Positions 16,269-24,913 of a stretch of 64,000 nucleotides of DNA are shown here, piece after piece. The stretch covers positions 1,331,486-1,395,485 of the forward strand of contig NZ_HE997181.1 of NCBI RefSeq assembly GCF_000312425.1. Direction: 5' to 3'. The notes beneath the pieces are model-generated. The model was not told the origin of the DNA. It did not search any database and saw only the letters and a list, made by a program, of their open reading frames with translations. This stretch comes from Reyranella massiliensis 521 (GTDB taxonomy: Bacteria; Pseudomonadota; Alphaproteobacteria; Reyranellales; Reyranellaceae). The position numbers were made by a program, and so were the translations under genes. The number at the start of each line of letters is the position of its first letter. The first letter of the stretch is position 1.

Positions 16269-17705
16269 ATGACCGCGATTCAGGGCCCATCCAAGGTGGC
16301 CGCGAAAGCGCAGTCCCGCAGTTCGAGTGCCGCCGACTGGTCGCTGACCAGTTGGCGCAGCAGGCCAGCCTTGCAGATGCCGGTCTATCCCGATGCTGCC
16401 GTCCTGGCGAATGCCGAGGCGCGTCTGCGCCGCTATCCGCCGCTGGTCTTTGCCGGCGAGGCGCGCAAGCTCAAGGGCGCTCTCGCCAAGGTCGCCAACG
16501 GCGAGGCCTTCCTGCTGCAGGGCGGCGACTGCGCCGAGAGCTTTGCCGACTTCACCGCCAACAACATCCGCGACACGTTCCGCGTGCTGCTGCAGATGGC
16601 CGTCGTGCTGACCTATGGCGCCGGCGTGCCCGTCGTGAAGGTCGGTCGCATGGCCGGCCAGTTCGCCAAGCCGCGCTCGTCCAATGTCGAGAAGATCGGC
16701 GACGTCGAGCTGCCATCCTACCGCGGCGACAACGTCAACGGCTTCGAGTTCACGGCCGCCGCACGCCTGCCCGATCCGGAGCGCATGGTGCAGGCCTATA
16801 ACCAGTCGGCCGCGACCTTGAACCTGCTGCGCGCCTTCGCCCAGGGCGGCTATGCCGACCTGCACGAGGTCAACCGCTGGAACCTCGACTTCGTGCACAA
16901 CTCGCCGTCGTCGGAGCGCTACCACGATCTTGCGGCCCGTCTCGACGAGACCTTGAACTTCATGGCCGCCTGCGGCCTCACCTCGGCGACGACGCCGCAG
17001 ATCGCGGAGACCGACTTCTTCACCAGCCACGAGGCGCTGCTGCTGCAGTACGAGGAGGCGCTGACCCGCGTCGATTCGACCTCGGGCGACTGGTACGACT
17101 GCTCGGCCCATATGCTGTGGATCGGCGATCGCACGCGCCAGCCCGATGGCGCGCATGTCGAGTTCATGCGCGGCGTTCGCAACCCGATCGGCTTCAAGGC
17201 CGGCCCGACGATGCCGACCGACGACCTGCTGCGCCTGATCGATGCGCTGAACCCGAGCAACGAGGCGGGCCGCATCGTCATCATCGCGCGCATGGGCGCC
17301 GACAAGGTGGGCGACAAGCTGCCGGCCCTGGTGCGCACGCTGAAGCGCGAGGGGCGCTCGGTGGTGTGGTCGTGCGATCCCATGCACGGCAACACGGTCA
17401 CGGCGTCCAACGGCAAGAAGACCCGCCACTTCGATGCCATCCTGAACGAGGTGAAAGCCTTCTTCGCGGTGCACCGCGCCGAGGGTACGCATCCCGGCGG
17501 CGTGCATTTCGAGATGACCGGCCAGGAAGTGACGGAGTGCATCGGCGGCTCGACCGACATCACGGTCGATAACCTCAACGAGCGCTACGAGACGCAATGC
17601 GACCCGAGGCTCAACGCCAGCCAGGCGCTGGAACTCGCATTTCTGCTGGCCGAGCAGCTCAAGGCCGAGCGCCTGTCGGCGACGAAGGTGCGTCCGGCCG
17701 TCTGA
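16269..17705 (+). CDS. aroG: Class II 3-deoxy-7-phosphoheptulonate (DAHP) synthase
   Basis: A 478-residue class II (plant/actinobacterial/alphaproteobacterial) DAHP synthase. It condenses phosphoenolpyruvate and erythrose-4-phosphate, the entry step of the shikimate pathway. Diagnostic segments are [88 protein letters not shown] and [19 protein letters not shown]; these hold the PEP/E4P-binding Arg/Lys and the metal-binding Cys, His, Glu and Asp residues. CAGGAGGAGT precedes the ATG. Symbol use varies for this class (aroF, aroG or aroH). The nicotinate phosphoribosyltransferase-like gene follows after 38 bases. Confidence 0.95.
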   Translation: MTAIQGPSKVAAKAQSRSSSAADWSLTSWRSRPALQMPVYPDAAVLANAEARLRRYPPLVFAGEARKLKGALAKVANGEAFLLQGGDCAESFADFTANNIRDTFRVLLQMAVVLTYGAGVPVVKVGRMAGQFAKPRSSNVEKIGDVELPSYRGDNVNGFEFTAAARLPDPERMVQAYNQSAATLNLLRAFAQGGYADLHEVNRWNLDFVHNSPSSERYHDLAARLDETLNFMAACGLTSATTPQIAETDFFTSHEALLLQYEEALTRVDSTSGDWYDCSAHMLWIGDRTRQPDGAHVEFMRGVRNPIGFKAGPTMPTDDLLRLIDALNPSNEAGRIVIIARMGADKVGDKLPALVRTLKREGRSVVWSCDPMHGNTVTASNGKKTRHFDAILNEVKAFFAVHRAEGTHPGGVHFEMTGQEVTECIGGSTDITVDNLNERYETQCDPRLNASQALELAFLLAEQLKAERLSATKVRPAV

Positions 17706-17743
17706 GCAACAAGAAGGCAGCGTAGGCGAGCCGGGGGAAGTCG

Positions 17744-18895
17744 ATGACGACGCAGCCGAGCAACGGCGAGATCGAGCGTTATACCGATCACTATTTCAAT
17801 CGCACGAAGCAGGTGATCGGCCGCTTTGGCGATGCCCGCGTAACCTACGCCGTCTTCATGCGCCGGCCGGTGGTCTTTGCGCCGCGGCTGGCGCTGGAGT
17901 GGCTGGAGGAGACCGGCCGGCAGCGCAACACCAAGGTCGAACTCGACCTGCGCTACGGCGAAGGCAAGTGGGTCGGCGCCGGCGAGCCGATGATGTACAT
18001 CACCGGCTCCTTCTTCCATCTCGTCGATCTCGAGACGATCTTCCTGCAGAAGCTGGGGCCGTCCTGCGTCGCGGCCTACAACGCCTGGACCATGTGCGCC
18101 GATCTGCCGAAGGCTGCCTTCCTCGCCATGGATGCACGCCATTGCGCAGGCCGCGAGATGGCCGAGATGATGGCTTATGCCGCGTCCGTTGGCTCCGCCC
18201 GCGCCAAGCGCAAGGTGGGCGCCGTCGGCTTCATCGGGAACGCCACGCACGCCACGGCGCACTTCTTCGGCCGCGAGCAGGGGCTCGGCACCATGCCGCA
18301 TGCATTGATCGGCTATGCCGGTTCGACCTTGCGGGCGGCAGAGATGTTTGCCGAGACGTTTCCCGGCGAGCCGATGACGGTGCTGGTCGACTACTTCGCG
18401 CAGGAGGTCTCGGACTCGCTCGAAGTCTGCCGCCGGTTCCCGGAGCTCGCTGCCAAGGGGATGCTCTCGTTCCGGCTCGACACGACGGGCGGCCGTTACG
18501 TCGAGGGCCTCGATCCGGCTTCGTCCTACGCCGTGCTGGAGCGCTTCTCGCCCGAATCGATTCGCGGCTACAGGAGCGAAGAGGAGTTGCGCTACCTCGT
18601 CGGTACGGGTGTTTCTGCCGCCGCGATTTTCCATCTGCGCGCCGAACTCGATCGTGCGGGCTTCAATGCCGTGAAGATCGTTGCCTCTTCGGGCTTCGGG
18701 CCGGCCAAGTGCCGCGTCATGGCCGAAGCCAAGGCGCCCATCGATGTGGTGGGCACGGGCTCGTTCCTGCCGTCCAACTGGACCGAGACCTACGCGACCG
18801 CCGACATCGTCGAATACAACGGCGAGAAGCGCGTGAAGATCGGCCGCGAGTTCCTGCATCGCGTCCGGCCCAACGGCAGCACCAAGCCGCTCTAA
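17744..18895 (+). CDS. Nicotinate phosphoribosyltransferase-family protein
   Basis: A 383-residue member of the NAPRTase/QPRTase barrel family, which makes nicotinate mononucleotide from nicotinate and PRPP for NAD salvage. Seen in the sequence: TDHYFNRTKQVI at the N-terminus, LDARHCAG-type Asp/Arg/His at about residues 127-133, VGFIGNATHATAHFFG, GTMPHALIGYAG, the phosphate-binding-like SSGFGPAKC and VVGTGSFLP near the C-terminus. It is shorter than E. coli PncB (about 400), resembling the compact archaeal/alphaproteobacterial type, and no separate ATPase domain is evident. It probably shares a transcript with the GST gene 17 bases downstream. Confidence 0.8.
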   Translation: MTTQPSNGEIERYTDHYFNRTKQVIGRFGDARVTYAVFMRRPVVFAPRLALEWLEETGRQRNTKVELDLRYGEGKWVGAGEPMMYITGSFFHLVDLETIFLQKLGPSCVAAYNAWTMCADLPKAAFLAMDARHCAGREMAEMMAYAASVGSARAKRKVGAVGFIGNATHATAHFFGREQGLGTMPHALIGYAGSTLRAAEMFAETFPGEPMTVLVDYFAQEVSDSLEVCRRFPELAAKGMLSFRLDTTGGRYVEGLDPASSYAVLERFSPESIRGYRSEEELRYLVGTGVSAAAIFHLRAELDRAGFNAVKIVASSGFGPAKCRVMAEAKAPIDVVGTGSFLPSNWTETYATADIVEYNGEKRVKIGREFLHRVRPNGSTKPL

Positions 18896-18912
18896 GCCTT
18901 CGGGAGACCCTC

Positions 18913-19542
18913 ATGCTCAAGCTCTATTACGCACCGGGCGCCTGCTCGACGGCGTCGCACATTGGCCTCGAAGAGAGTGGTGCCGCCTACGAATCGCAGG
19001 CCTTGAGCTTCGCCAAGAGCGAGCAGCGGACGCCGGAGTATCTCAAAGTGAACCCGCGCGGCCGCGTGCCGGCGCTGGTGGTGGACGAGGGCACGATCGT
19101 CGAGAACACGGCGATCCTCGACTATGTCGCGGCCAAGTATGCGCCGCAGCTCATGCCCAAGGATCCCGTTCAGCGGGCGCGGGCGATCTCGCTGATGGCC
19201 TGGTTCTCCAACGGCGTGCATCCGAACTTCACCCATATCGGCCGGCCCGAGCGTTTCGCCACCGATACGGCCGTGTTCGATCACCTGAAGGCGGTGGGGC
19301 GGGAGAACTTCCACGCCAACCTCAAGGAAATCGACGGGCTGCTGGCTGGCAAGACCTGGTTCCTGGGCGACGACTTCTCGGTCGTCGACGGCTACGCGCT
19401 GGTCTTCTACGGCTGGGGCAAGCGTATCGGCCTGCCCGTTGGCGAGCTCAAGAACTACACCGCCTGGAAGGACCGCATGCTTGCGCGCCCGGCCGTGAGG
19501 CGCGTGTTGGAGCGCGAGCAGAGCGTCCTGCTGGCAGCCTGA
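18913..19542 (+). CDS. Glutathione S-transferase family protein
   Basis: A 209-residue cytosolic GST. The N-terminal thioredoxin-like domain begins MLKLYYAPGACSTASH with Cys11 near the beta-class catalytic position, has the cis-Pro segment NPRGRVPAL, and the gamma-glutamyl-binding ENTAILDYVA. The all-helical C-terminal domain includes LAGKTWFLGDDFSVVDGYALVF, the N-capping box of GSTs. It conjugates or reduces electrophiles with GSH; the native substrate is unknown. Together with gor 3 kb upstream it gives the locus two glutathione enzymes. It follows the NAPRT-like gene after 17 bases. Confidence 0.92.
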   Translation: MLKLYYAPGACSTASHIGLEESGAAYESQALSFAKSEQRTPEYLKVNPRGRVPALVVDEGTIVENTAILDYVAAKYAPQLMPKDPVQRARAISLMAWFSNGVHPNFTHIGRPERFATDTAVFDHLKAVGRENFHANLKEIDGLLAGKTWFLGDDFSVVDGYALVFYGWGKRIGLPVGELKNYTAWKDRMLARPAVRRVLEREQSVLLAA

Positions 19543-19603
19543 ACGTCGCGCGCTGTCGGCTGCTCTTGACCCACGATTGTCAGGAGCGACAAAACCGCGT
19601 CGC

Positions 19604-20047
19604 TCAGGCGACGACGAAACTCTGATACATGAACTGCAGGTCCTGGCTTTCCTGCGGCGTGATCTCGCCGTCGAGGACACGCGCTTCCCAGTTCCTGAGC
19701 TTCCGCTTGATGTCGGCCGGCGTGCGCGGGCTTAGCAGCACCATGAAGAACTGTTCATGGGGCGAGAGATCGCGCTCGCGGCGATAGCCGAAGGGGCCGG
19801 CGCTGACGGCACGCGGAGGTGCCTCCGGTAGAGCCGGCGTGGGCGCCGAACGGGGAAGCACGGTCGTGTCGATTACCTGATCCCAGGTGAGACCGGCTTC
19901 GCGCACCATGGCCGAAGCGAGTTTAGCGGCCGCCAACGCCTCTTCGGCATGGCTGCTGTCCAGGATCTCGAGAACCTTGACCAGGGTGTTACGATTGAAG
20001 GTCGACACGAAATATGTGCCTTTGACTAATGAATGAGCAATGTGCAC
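19604..20047 (-). CDS. Hypothetical protein, 147 residues
   Basis: I do not recognise this gene. The N-terminal half contains a helix pair, AEEALAAAKLASAMVREAGLTWDQVI, a pattern like that of DUF2786-type segments (A-x-A-x-x-L-x-x-x-x-G-x-x-W). A short Pro-rich linker and a second helical part (DLSPHEQFFMVLLSPRTPADIKRKLRNWEARVLDG) follow. There is no signal peptide or membrane span, and the charge is mixed. The called ATG gives MHIAHSLVKGTYF ahead of the conserved-looking part; a GTG 13 codons in is an alternative start. It is divergent from the MFS gene, whose start lies 31 bases away, so the two share a very short promoter region. Confidence 0.6.
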   Translation of the reverse strand: MHIAHSLVKGTYFVSTFNRNTLVKVLEILDSSHAEEALAAAKLASAMVREAGLTWDQVIDTTVLPRSAPTPALPEAPPRAVSAGPFGYRRERDLSPHEQFFMVLLSPRTPADIKRKLRNWEARVLDGEITPQESQDLQFMYQSFVVA

Positions 20048-20078
20048 TAAGTGCCTATAAGATATAGATGGATTTGCC

Positions 20079-21320
20079 TTGGATCAAGCCAAGAGCCCAC
20101 CGCCTTCTCCCGACGCGTCTTCGGCCTTCCCTGTCTACCTCGCCGGCCTCGGCACCTGGTTCGTGCCGCTCGGCATCCAGATGGTGCTGTTCCCCTGGCT
20201 GGTCGCGGTGGTGCTGCGCATGGACGCCTTTGCCGTCGGCGTCGCGCAGGCGGCCGTCATGGCGCCCTCGCTGCTGTTTCTGCCGCTGGGGGGCTTGGTC
20301 GCCGACCGTGGCAATCCCCGCCGCCTGCTGCTGCTCTATCACATGCTCTATGCCGCGCCGCCGCTGGCGCTGGCGGCGTTGCTGTGGTCGGGCGGCGAGG
20401 GCGCGCTGAGCTATCCGCTGCTGATCGCCTACGGCATTGCCGCGGGCGCGATCGGCGCTTTTGCCATCCCGACGCGCGATGCGCTGCTGCCGGTGGTCGC
20501 GCCGAAAGGGGCGCTGCCGCGCGCTGTTGCACTGGCCACGGCACTCCAGTTCGGCGGTCAGCTCCTGGGCATCGGCTTCGCCTCGTCGGCCGACCGTTTC
20601 GGCGCGGTGCCCCTGCTGCTGCTGCATGCCGGCATGGTGCTGGTGGGTTGCTTTGCCGTGAAGAAACTGCCCGATCCACCGCCGCATCCGCCGGGCGCAC
20701 ATGCCGGCTTCTGGCGGAGCGTCGGCGAGGGGGTATCGGCGGCGGCCAAATCGGATCAGATCTGGCCGGTGCTGTTGCTCAACTTCGGTGTCGGCGTTTT
20801 CTACGTCGGGCCGTTCATGGCGGTCCTGCCGCTGGTCGTGCGCGACAACTATCAGGGCGGCGCGCTCGAACTTTCCTATGTCAACTTGGCCTTTTGGGCG
20901 GCGACCATCGTGGCCAGCATGGCGTTGGTCGGGCTGGCGCGGCGCTTCACCCTGCGCGGCCGGCTGATCGGCGTTGCGGTGATGGTCGGCGCGGGCGTGC
21001 TGTTCGCCATGGCGACGCTGCCCCCGTTCCCGGTCTTCGTGGCGCTGAACTTCGTCTGGGGCATCGGCGCCGGCATCACCATGACGCAGAGCCGGACGGT
21101 GGTGCAGATCGTGGCGCCGGCGACGCATCGCGCCCGGCTGATGTCGCTTTTCCAGTTGGGGTTGAGCGGCGGCGGCCCGATCGGCGCCTTCCTGACGGGA
21201 ACGATCTGTTCGGTGTGGGGCCTCAAGGTGGCGATGCTGCTGCCGGCCGGGGCCATGTTGGTGCTGATCGGCATCGTGCTGGTCCGCTCGCGTCTCTGGA
21301 CGATGCGGACGGTGGAGTAG
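20079..21320 (+). CDS. Major facilitator superfamily transporter
   Basis: A 413-residue polytopic membrane protein with about 12 hydrophobic spans. The MFS A-like motif GGLVADRGNPRRLL lies between spans 2 and 3 (about residues 71-84), and a second half-repeat begins after the central loop near residue 210. The closest resemblance is to MFS drug/metabolite exporters. The start is TTG at 20079; no ATG or GTG lies between it and the first span, and the N-terminus MDQAKSPPPSPDASSAFPVY is a plausible cytoplasmic tail. The stop lies three bases from the stop of the converging hemA. Confidence 0.85.
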   Translation: MDQAKSPPPSPDASSAFPVYLAGLGTWFVPLGIQMVLFPWLVAVVLRMDAFAVGVAQAAVMAPSLLFLPLGGLVADRGNPRRLLLLYHMLYAAPPLALAALLWSGGEGALSYPLLIAYGIAAGAIGAFAIPTRDALLPVVAPKGALPRAVALATALQFGGQLLGIGFASSADRFGAVPLLLLHAGMVLVGCFAVKKLPDPPPHPPGAHAGFWRSVGEGVSAAAKSDQIWPVLLLNFGVGVFYVGPFMAVLPLVVRDNYQGGALELSYVNLAFWAATIVASMALVGLARRFTLRGRLIGVAVMVGAGVLFAMATLPPFPVFVALNFVWGIGAGITMTQSRTVVQIVAPATHRARLMSLFQLGLSGGGPIGAFLTGTICSVWGLKVAMLLPAGAMLVLIGIVLVRSRLWTMRTVE

Positions 21321-21323
21321 ACG

Positions 21324-22547
21324 CTACTCCGCCGCAGCCTTCGAGGTGAGGCCCAAGGTCTGCCAGACGTCCTGAAGGGCATCGACCAGACGCGCCATAT
21401 CCTCGTCGCCGTGCAGCGGCGTCGGCGTGAGGCGCAGCCGCTCGGTGCCGCGCGGCACCGTCGGATAGTTGATCGGCTGCACGTAGATTGCGTGACGCTC
21501 CATCAGCAGGTCGCTCGCCTGCTTGCAGAGCGCGGCATCGCCCACGAACACCGGCACGATGTGCGTGACCGACGGCATCACCGGCAGGCCGGCGGCGGCA
21601 AGGCGGCGTTTCAGGGTCGTGGCGCGCTCCTGATGGCGGGCGCGCAACTCCGGCTGGCTGCGCACGAGGCGCACGCTGGCAAGTGCCGCAGCGGCAATGG
21701 CCGGCGGCAGCGACGTTGTGAAAATGAAGCCGGAGCCGCAGGAGCGCACGAAGTCGATCGTCGCCTCGGTCGAGGCGATGTAGCCGCCCACGACGCCGAA
21801 AGCCTTGGCGAGCGTGGCTTGCACGACGTCGACCTTGTCGAGCACACCGTCGCGTTCGGCAACGCCGCCGCCCCCATCCCCGTACATGCCGACGGCATGG
21901 ACTTCGTCGAGATAGGTGAGGGCACCGTAGCGATGGGCGACGTCGCAGATCTCGTTGATCGGCGAGATGTCGCCATCCATCGAGTAGACCGATTCGAACG
22001 CCACGATCTTGGGCGTCGCGGGATCGGCCGCGGCCAGCAACTCCTCGAGGTGACGCACGTCGTTGTGCTGGAAGATCTTGCGGACGGCACCGGAGTGGCG
22101 GATGCCCGCGATCATCGAGGCGTGGTTGAAGGCGTCGGAGTAGAGTTCGCAGCCCGGCAGCATGGCGCCGAGCGTCTGCAGCGTCGTCTCGTTGGCGACA
22201 TAGCCCGACGTGAAGACGAGGGCCGCCTGCTTGTTGTGAAGGGAGGCCAGTTCGCGCTCGAGCGCGGCGTGCAGCGTGTTGGTGCCGGAGATGTTGCGCG
22301 TGCCGCCAGCGCCCGATCCCTGCGCGCCGATCGCAGCCTGCATGGCCTCGACGACGGCGGGGTGCTGGCCCATCGCGAGATAGTCGTTGCTGCACCAGAC
22401 GGTGACGTCGCGCGGCGGCTTGCCTTCGCAATGCAGGCGTGCCCGCGGGAAGGCACCCACGATGCGCTCCAGTTCGGCGAAAACACGATACCGTCCTTCG
22501 TCGCGCAGGCGTCCGAGATGGCCGGTGAAGAATGCCTCGTAATCCAT
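21324..22547 (-). CDS. hemA: 5-aminolevulinate synthase
   Basis: A 407-residue PLP enzyme of the alpha-oxoamine synthase family that makes 5-aminolevulinate from glycine and succinyl-CoA, the first step of tetrapyrrole synthesis in alphaproteobacteria (Shemin or C4 pathway). Family landmarks: MDYEAFF at the N-terminus, [28 protein letters not shown] (substrate pocket), [21 protein letters not shown] (Asp and His for PLP), and the Schiff-base lysine K248 in [12 protein letters not shown]. It ends with [19 protein letters not shown]. The ATG at 22545-22547 is used rather than the adjacent TTG. ALAS is distinguished from KBL and BioF by NISGTN and the [11 protein letters not shown] segment. Confidence 0.96.
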   Translation of the reverse strand: MDYEAFFTGHLGRLRDEGRYRVFAELERIVGAFPRARLHCEGKPPRDVTVWCSNDYLAMGQHPAVVEAMQAAIGAQGSGAGGTRNISGTNTLHAALERELASLHNKQAALVFTSGYVANETTLQTLGAMLPGCELYSDAFNHASMIAGIRHSGAVRKIFQHNDVRHLEELLAAADPATPKIVAFESVYSMDGDISPINEICDVAHRYGALTYLDEVHAVGMYGDGGGGVAERDGVLDKVDVVQATLAKAFGVVGGYIASTEATIDFVRSCGSGFIFTTSLPPAIAAAALASVRLVRSQPELRARHQERATTLKRRLAAAGLPVMPSVTHIVPVFVGDAALCKQASDLLMERHAIYVQPINYPTVPRGTERLRLTPTPLHGDEDMARLVDALQDVWQTLGLTSKAAAE

Positions 22548-22632
22548 CAAAGTAATTTTAGTCGTGTTGCAGCCTCTGCAGCAGACACATTTTAGTCGCG
22601 GGCGCGCGGTCCAGTTGCGAATCGCTCGCAGA

Positions 22633-22950
22633 TCACATCAGCAATGGTACGACCAGCGCCACGCTCAGGAACAGGGAAACCGAGAGAAGGGGAAGTGTGC
22701 CGAGCCAACGTGTCTGGGCCGGCAGGCCGTCCCAATATCGCAACGCCGGAACGGCGGCCCACAGCGCGAAGAGCAGGCCTACGGCCCAGAACAGCAGGGC
22801 CAACGGCTGGGCGGTGTTGATCTGATCTTCGGTCGCCGTTGCGACTCCGAGCCCGATGATGGCCGGCGCGATCGAGGCGCCGAACAGGGCGACGGCCCAG
22901 ATAGCCCGGTTGCGGATGCGGCGGCCCGTGCCGAACGGCGGTTCAGTCAA
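22633..22950 (-). CDS. Small three-span membrane protein, paralogue B
   Basis: A 105-residue hydrophobic protein with three predicted spans ([60 protein letters not shown]). It is a paralogue of the gene just upstream: both have the order span-span-ALWAA[LV]PALR[HY]W-LP-span. The start is a TTG that overlaps the upstream stop (TTGA), so translation is probably coupled; the frame is open further upstream, but that part overlaps the paralogue's coding sequence. The function is unknown and no catalytic motif is seen. Confidence 0.65.
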   Translation of the reverse strand: MTEPPFGTGRRIRNRAIWAVALFGASIAPAIIGLGVATATEDQINTAQPLALLFWAVGLLFALWAAVPALRYWDGLPAQTRWLGTLPLLSVSLFLSVALVVPLLM

Positions 22951-23294
22951 AGCCAAAGCACGAGCAACGCGACGGCCTGGGGCAAGCCAATGCAGAGAAG
23001 CGGGGTGATGGCCAACGAGCGCACTTCGCGGGGCAGGGTGCTCCAGTGGCGCAGGGCCGGCAGAGCGGCCCACAAGGCGACCAGAGTGCCCAGCGCCCAC
23101 AATGACACGGCGAACAGCAGTGGAAGATGGATGGAGCTGTTGTTCACCATGCCGAGCGTCGCAATGACGATCGGCACGATGGCAATCGCGAAAAGAACCA
23201 GCGCCCAGACAACGCCGGTGCGTATGTGGCGGTACGTGCCCGACGGCAGCGTTCCGCCGGATACTGCGCCAGCGCTATCTGGGCTGAAGGTCAT
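22947..23294 (-). CDS. Small three-span membrane protein, paralogue A
   Basis: A 115-residue integral membrane protein of unknown function. A soluble N-terminus (MTFSPDSAGAVSGG) is followed by spans TGVVWALVLFAIAIVPIVIA, LLFAVSLWALGTLVALWAAL and [20 protein letters not shown]. The loop ALPALRHWSTLPREVRSLA matches that of the downstream paralogue. It lies one base after the class III aminotransferase gene's stop on the same strand, so the order aminotransferase, A, B is probably one operon. Confidence 0.7.
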   Translation of the reverse strand: MTFSPDSAGAVSGGTLPSGTYRHIRTGVVWALVLFAIAIVPIVIATLGMVNNSSIHLPLLFAVSLWALGTLVALWAALPALRHWSTLPREVRSLAITPLLCIGLPQAVALLVLWL

Positions 23295-23295
23295 C

Positions 23296-24708
23296 TCAGC
23301 CCTTGAAGTGGCCTTCGGACTTGAGTTCGGCCAAGGTCGCGTCGAAGGCCTCGTGGAGACGGCCGAACAGGTCGGCGAGCTCGGTCTCGTTGATCACCAG
23401 CGGCGGACAGATCGCGACACGGTCACCCATGTTGCGGATGAACAGGCCGCGCGAGACGGCGTGATTGTAGACCTTGGTGCCGGCGGCACCGACGGCACCG
23501 ATCTCGAACGGCGCCTTGGTCTTCTTGTCGGCCACGATCTCGATCGCGCCCATCATGCCGACGCTCATCGCCTCGCCGACCAGCGGATGATTAGCGAACG
23601 ACTGGACGTGCTTCTGGAAGGCGGGGCTGAGGCGCTTGGCATGGCCGAACAGGTCGGTCTCGTCGTAGATCTTCTGCGCCTCCAGCGCGACGGCGGCAGC
23701 GACGGGATGGCCGGAGTAGGTGAAGCCGTGGCCCCAGGTGCCGATCTTGTCGCTCTCGCTCATCAGCGCCTGGTAGACGGCCTCGTTGATCATCACGGCC
23801 GAGATCGGCAGGAACGACGCCGACAGGGCCTTGGCGCAGGTCAGGATGTCCGGCTTGATGCCCATCGTCTGGCTGCCCCAGACATTGCCGGTCCGACCGA
23901 AGCCGCAGATCACCTCGTCGGCGATGAACAGCATGTCGTACTTCTTGCAGACCGCCTGGATCTTCTCGTAGTAGCCCTTGGGCGGGACGATCACGCCACC
24001 TGCGCCCATCACCGGCTCGGCGATCATCGCGGCAACCTCGTCGGCGCCGCCTTCCTTGATGATGAGCTGCTCGAGTTCCTCGGCGCAGCGCGTCGCGAAC
24101 TGCTCCTCGGTCTCACCGTCCTTGCCGAAACGGTAGAAGTGCGGGCAGCTCGTGTGGACGATGCCCTGGATCGGCAGGTCGAAGGAGCGGTGGTTGGTCG
24201 GAAGGCCGGTGAGGCTGCCCGACGCCACGGTGATGCCGTGATAGCCCTTGAGGCGGCCGACGATCTTCTTCTTCTTCGGACGGCCGAGCGCGTTGTTCAT
24301 GTACCACACCATCTTCACGACGGTGTCGTTGGCCTCGGAGCCGGAGTTGGCGAAGAACACCTTCGACATCGGGACCGGCGCCATCGACTTGAGCTTCTCC
24401 GCGAGGTTGATCGCGGGCTCGTGGCTGCGCTGGTTGAAGGCGTGATAGAAGGGCAGCTGCTTCATCTGCTCGTAGGCGACCGTCGCCAGCCGCTCGTTGC
24501 TGAAGCCGAGTGCGGCCGACCAGAGACCCGCCATGCCCTCGATGTATTCCTTGCCGTCGTCGTCCATCACGTAGACGCCGCGACCGCGCACGATGGTCAG
24601 CGGACCCGTCGCCTCGTGCTTCTTGAAATTGGTATAGGGGTGCAGATGGTGTGCGATATCCCGCGAAGCATTGGAATTGCCGCGGAAGCTGCGAGAAACG
24701 TCGTTCAT
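23296..24708 (-). CDS. Class III (omega) aminotransferase
   Basis: A 470-residue PLP fold-type I aminotransferase of the class III family, which moves amino groups from omega-amino acids, polyamines or beta-alanine, usually to pyruvate. Landmarks: GMAGLWSAALGF (58-69), ANSGSEANDTVVKMVWYM (PLP phosphate-binding region), YHGITVASGSLTG, the PLP pyridine-N ligand in ADEVICGFGRTG (D264), the Schiff-base lysine K293 in CAKALSASFLPIS, and FTYSGHPVAAA. The substrate cannot be fixed by sequence. It is divergent from the dipeptide-type transporter across a 205-bp region that carries the shared palindrome, so amine catabolism and peptide uptake may be co-regulated. Confidence 0.9.
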   Translation of the reverse strand: MNDVSRSFRGNSNASRDIAHHLHPYTNFKKHEATGPLTIVRGRGVYVMDDDGKEYIEGMAGLWSAALGFSNERLATVAYEQMKQLPFYHAFNQRSHEPAINLAEKLKSMAPVPMSKVFFANSGSEANDTVVKMVWYMNNALGRPKKKKIVGRLKGYHGITVASGSLTGLPTNHRSFDLPIQGIVHTSCPHFYRFGKDGETEEQFATRCAEELEQLIIKEGGADEVAAMIAEPVMGAGGVIVPPKGYYEKIQAVCKKYDMLFIADEVICGFGRTGNVWGSQTMGIKPDILTCAKALSASFLPISAVMINEAVYQALMSESDKIGTWGHGFTYSGHPVAAAVALEAQKIYDETDLFGHAKRLSPAFQKHVQSFANHPLVGEAMSVGMMGAIEIVADKKTKAPFEIGAVGAAGTKVYNHAVSRGLFIRNMGDRVAICPPLVINETELADLFGRLHEAFDATLAELKSEGHFKG

Positions 24709-24836
24709 GGCCGTACCCCTAATACTGTGAATTTGGCCACGATAGCCCGCCTGAGGCCTAAGTTCACTCTATCTGGACATGCAAATTTTTTGTGCAATTG
24801 ACGCCGTCTCATGGCGGGTGCAACGTGAACAAGATA

Positions 24837-24850
24837 TGCGTCCACGCATG
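24837..24850. promoter_or_regulatory. 14-bp near-palindrome upstream of the dpp binding-protein gene
   Basis: TGCGTCCACGCATG ends 63 bases before the ATG of the dipeptide-type binding protein. Thirteen of its 14 bases recur at 30725-30738, ending 66 bases before the M20 amidohydrolase start. The similar position and near-identity make it a candidate operator shared by the two transcription units. The regulator is not identified. Confidence 0.5.
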
Positions 24851-24913
24851 GGTTGGCGGCCGGGGAGGTTGCCCCTGCGGCAGTGACGACGACCACTGAG
24901 GGGGTAAGTTCTG

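Noticed and set aside
22564-24801. A 745-codon open frame on the plus strand
   Set aside because: It runs antisense through the two small membrane genes and the class III aminotransferase, all of which show clear family motifs on the minus strand. Long antisense frames are common in such GC-rich sequence, and the translation is low-complexity without recognisable domains.
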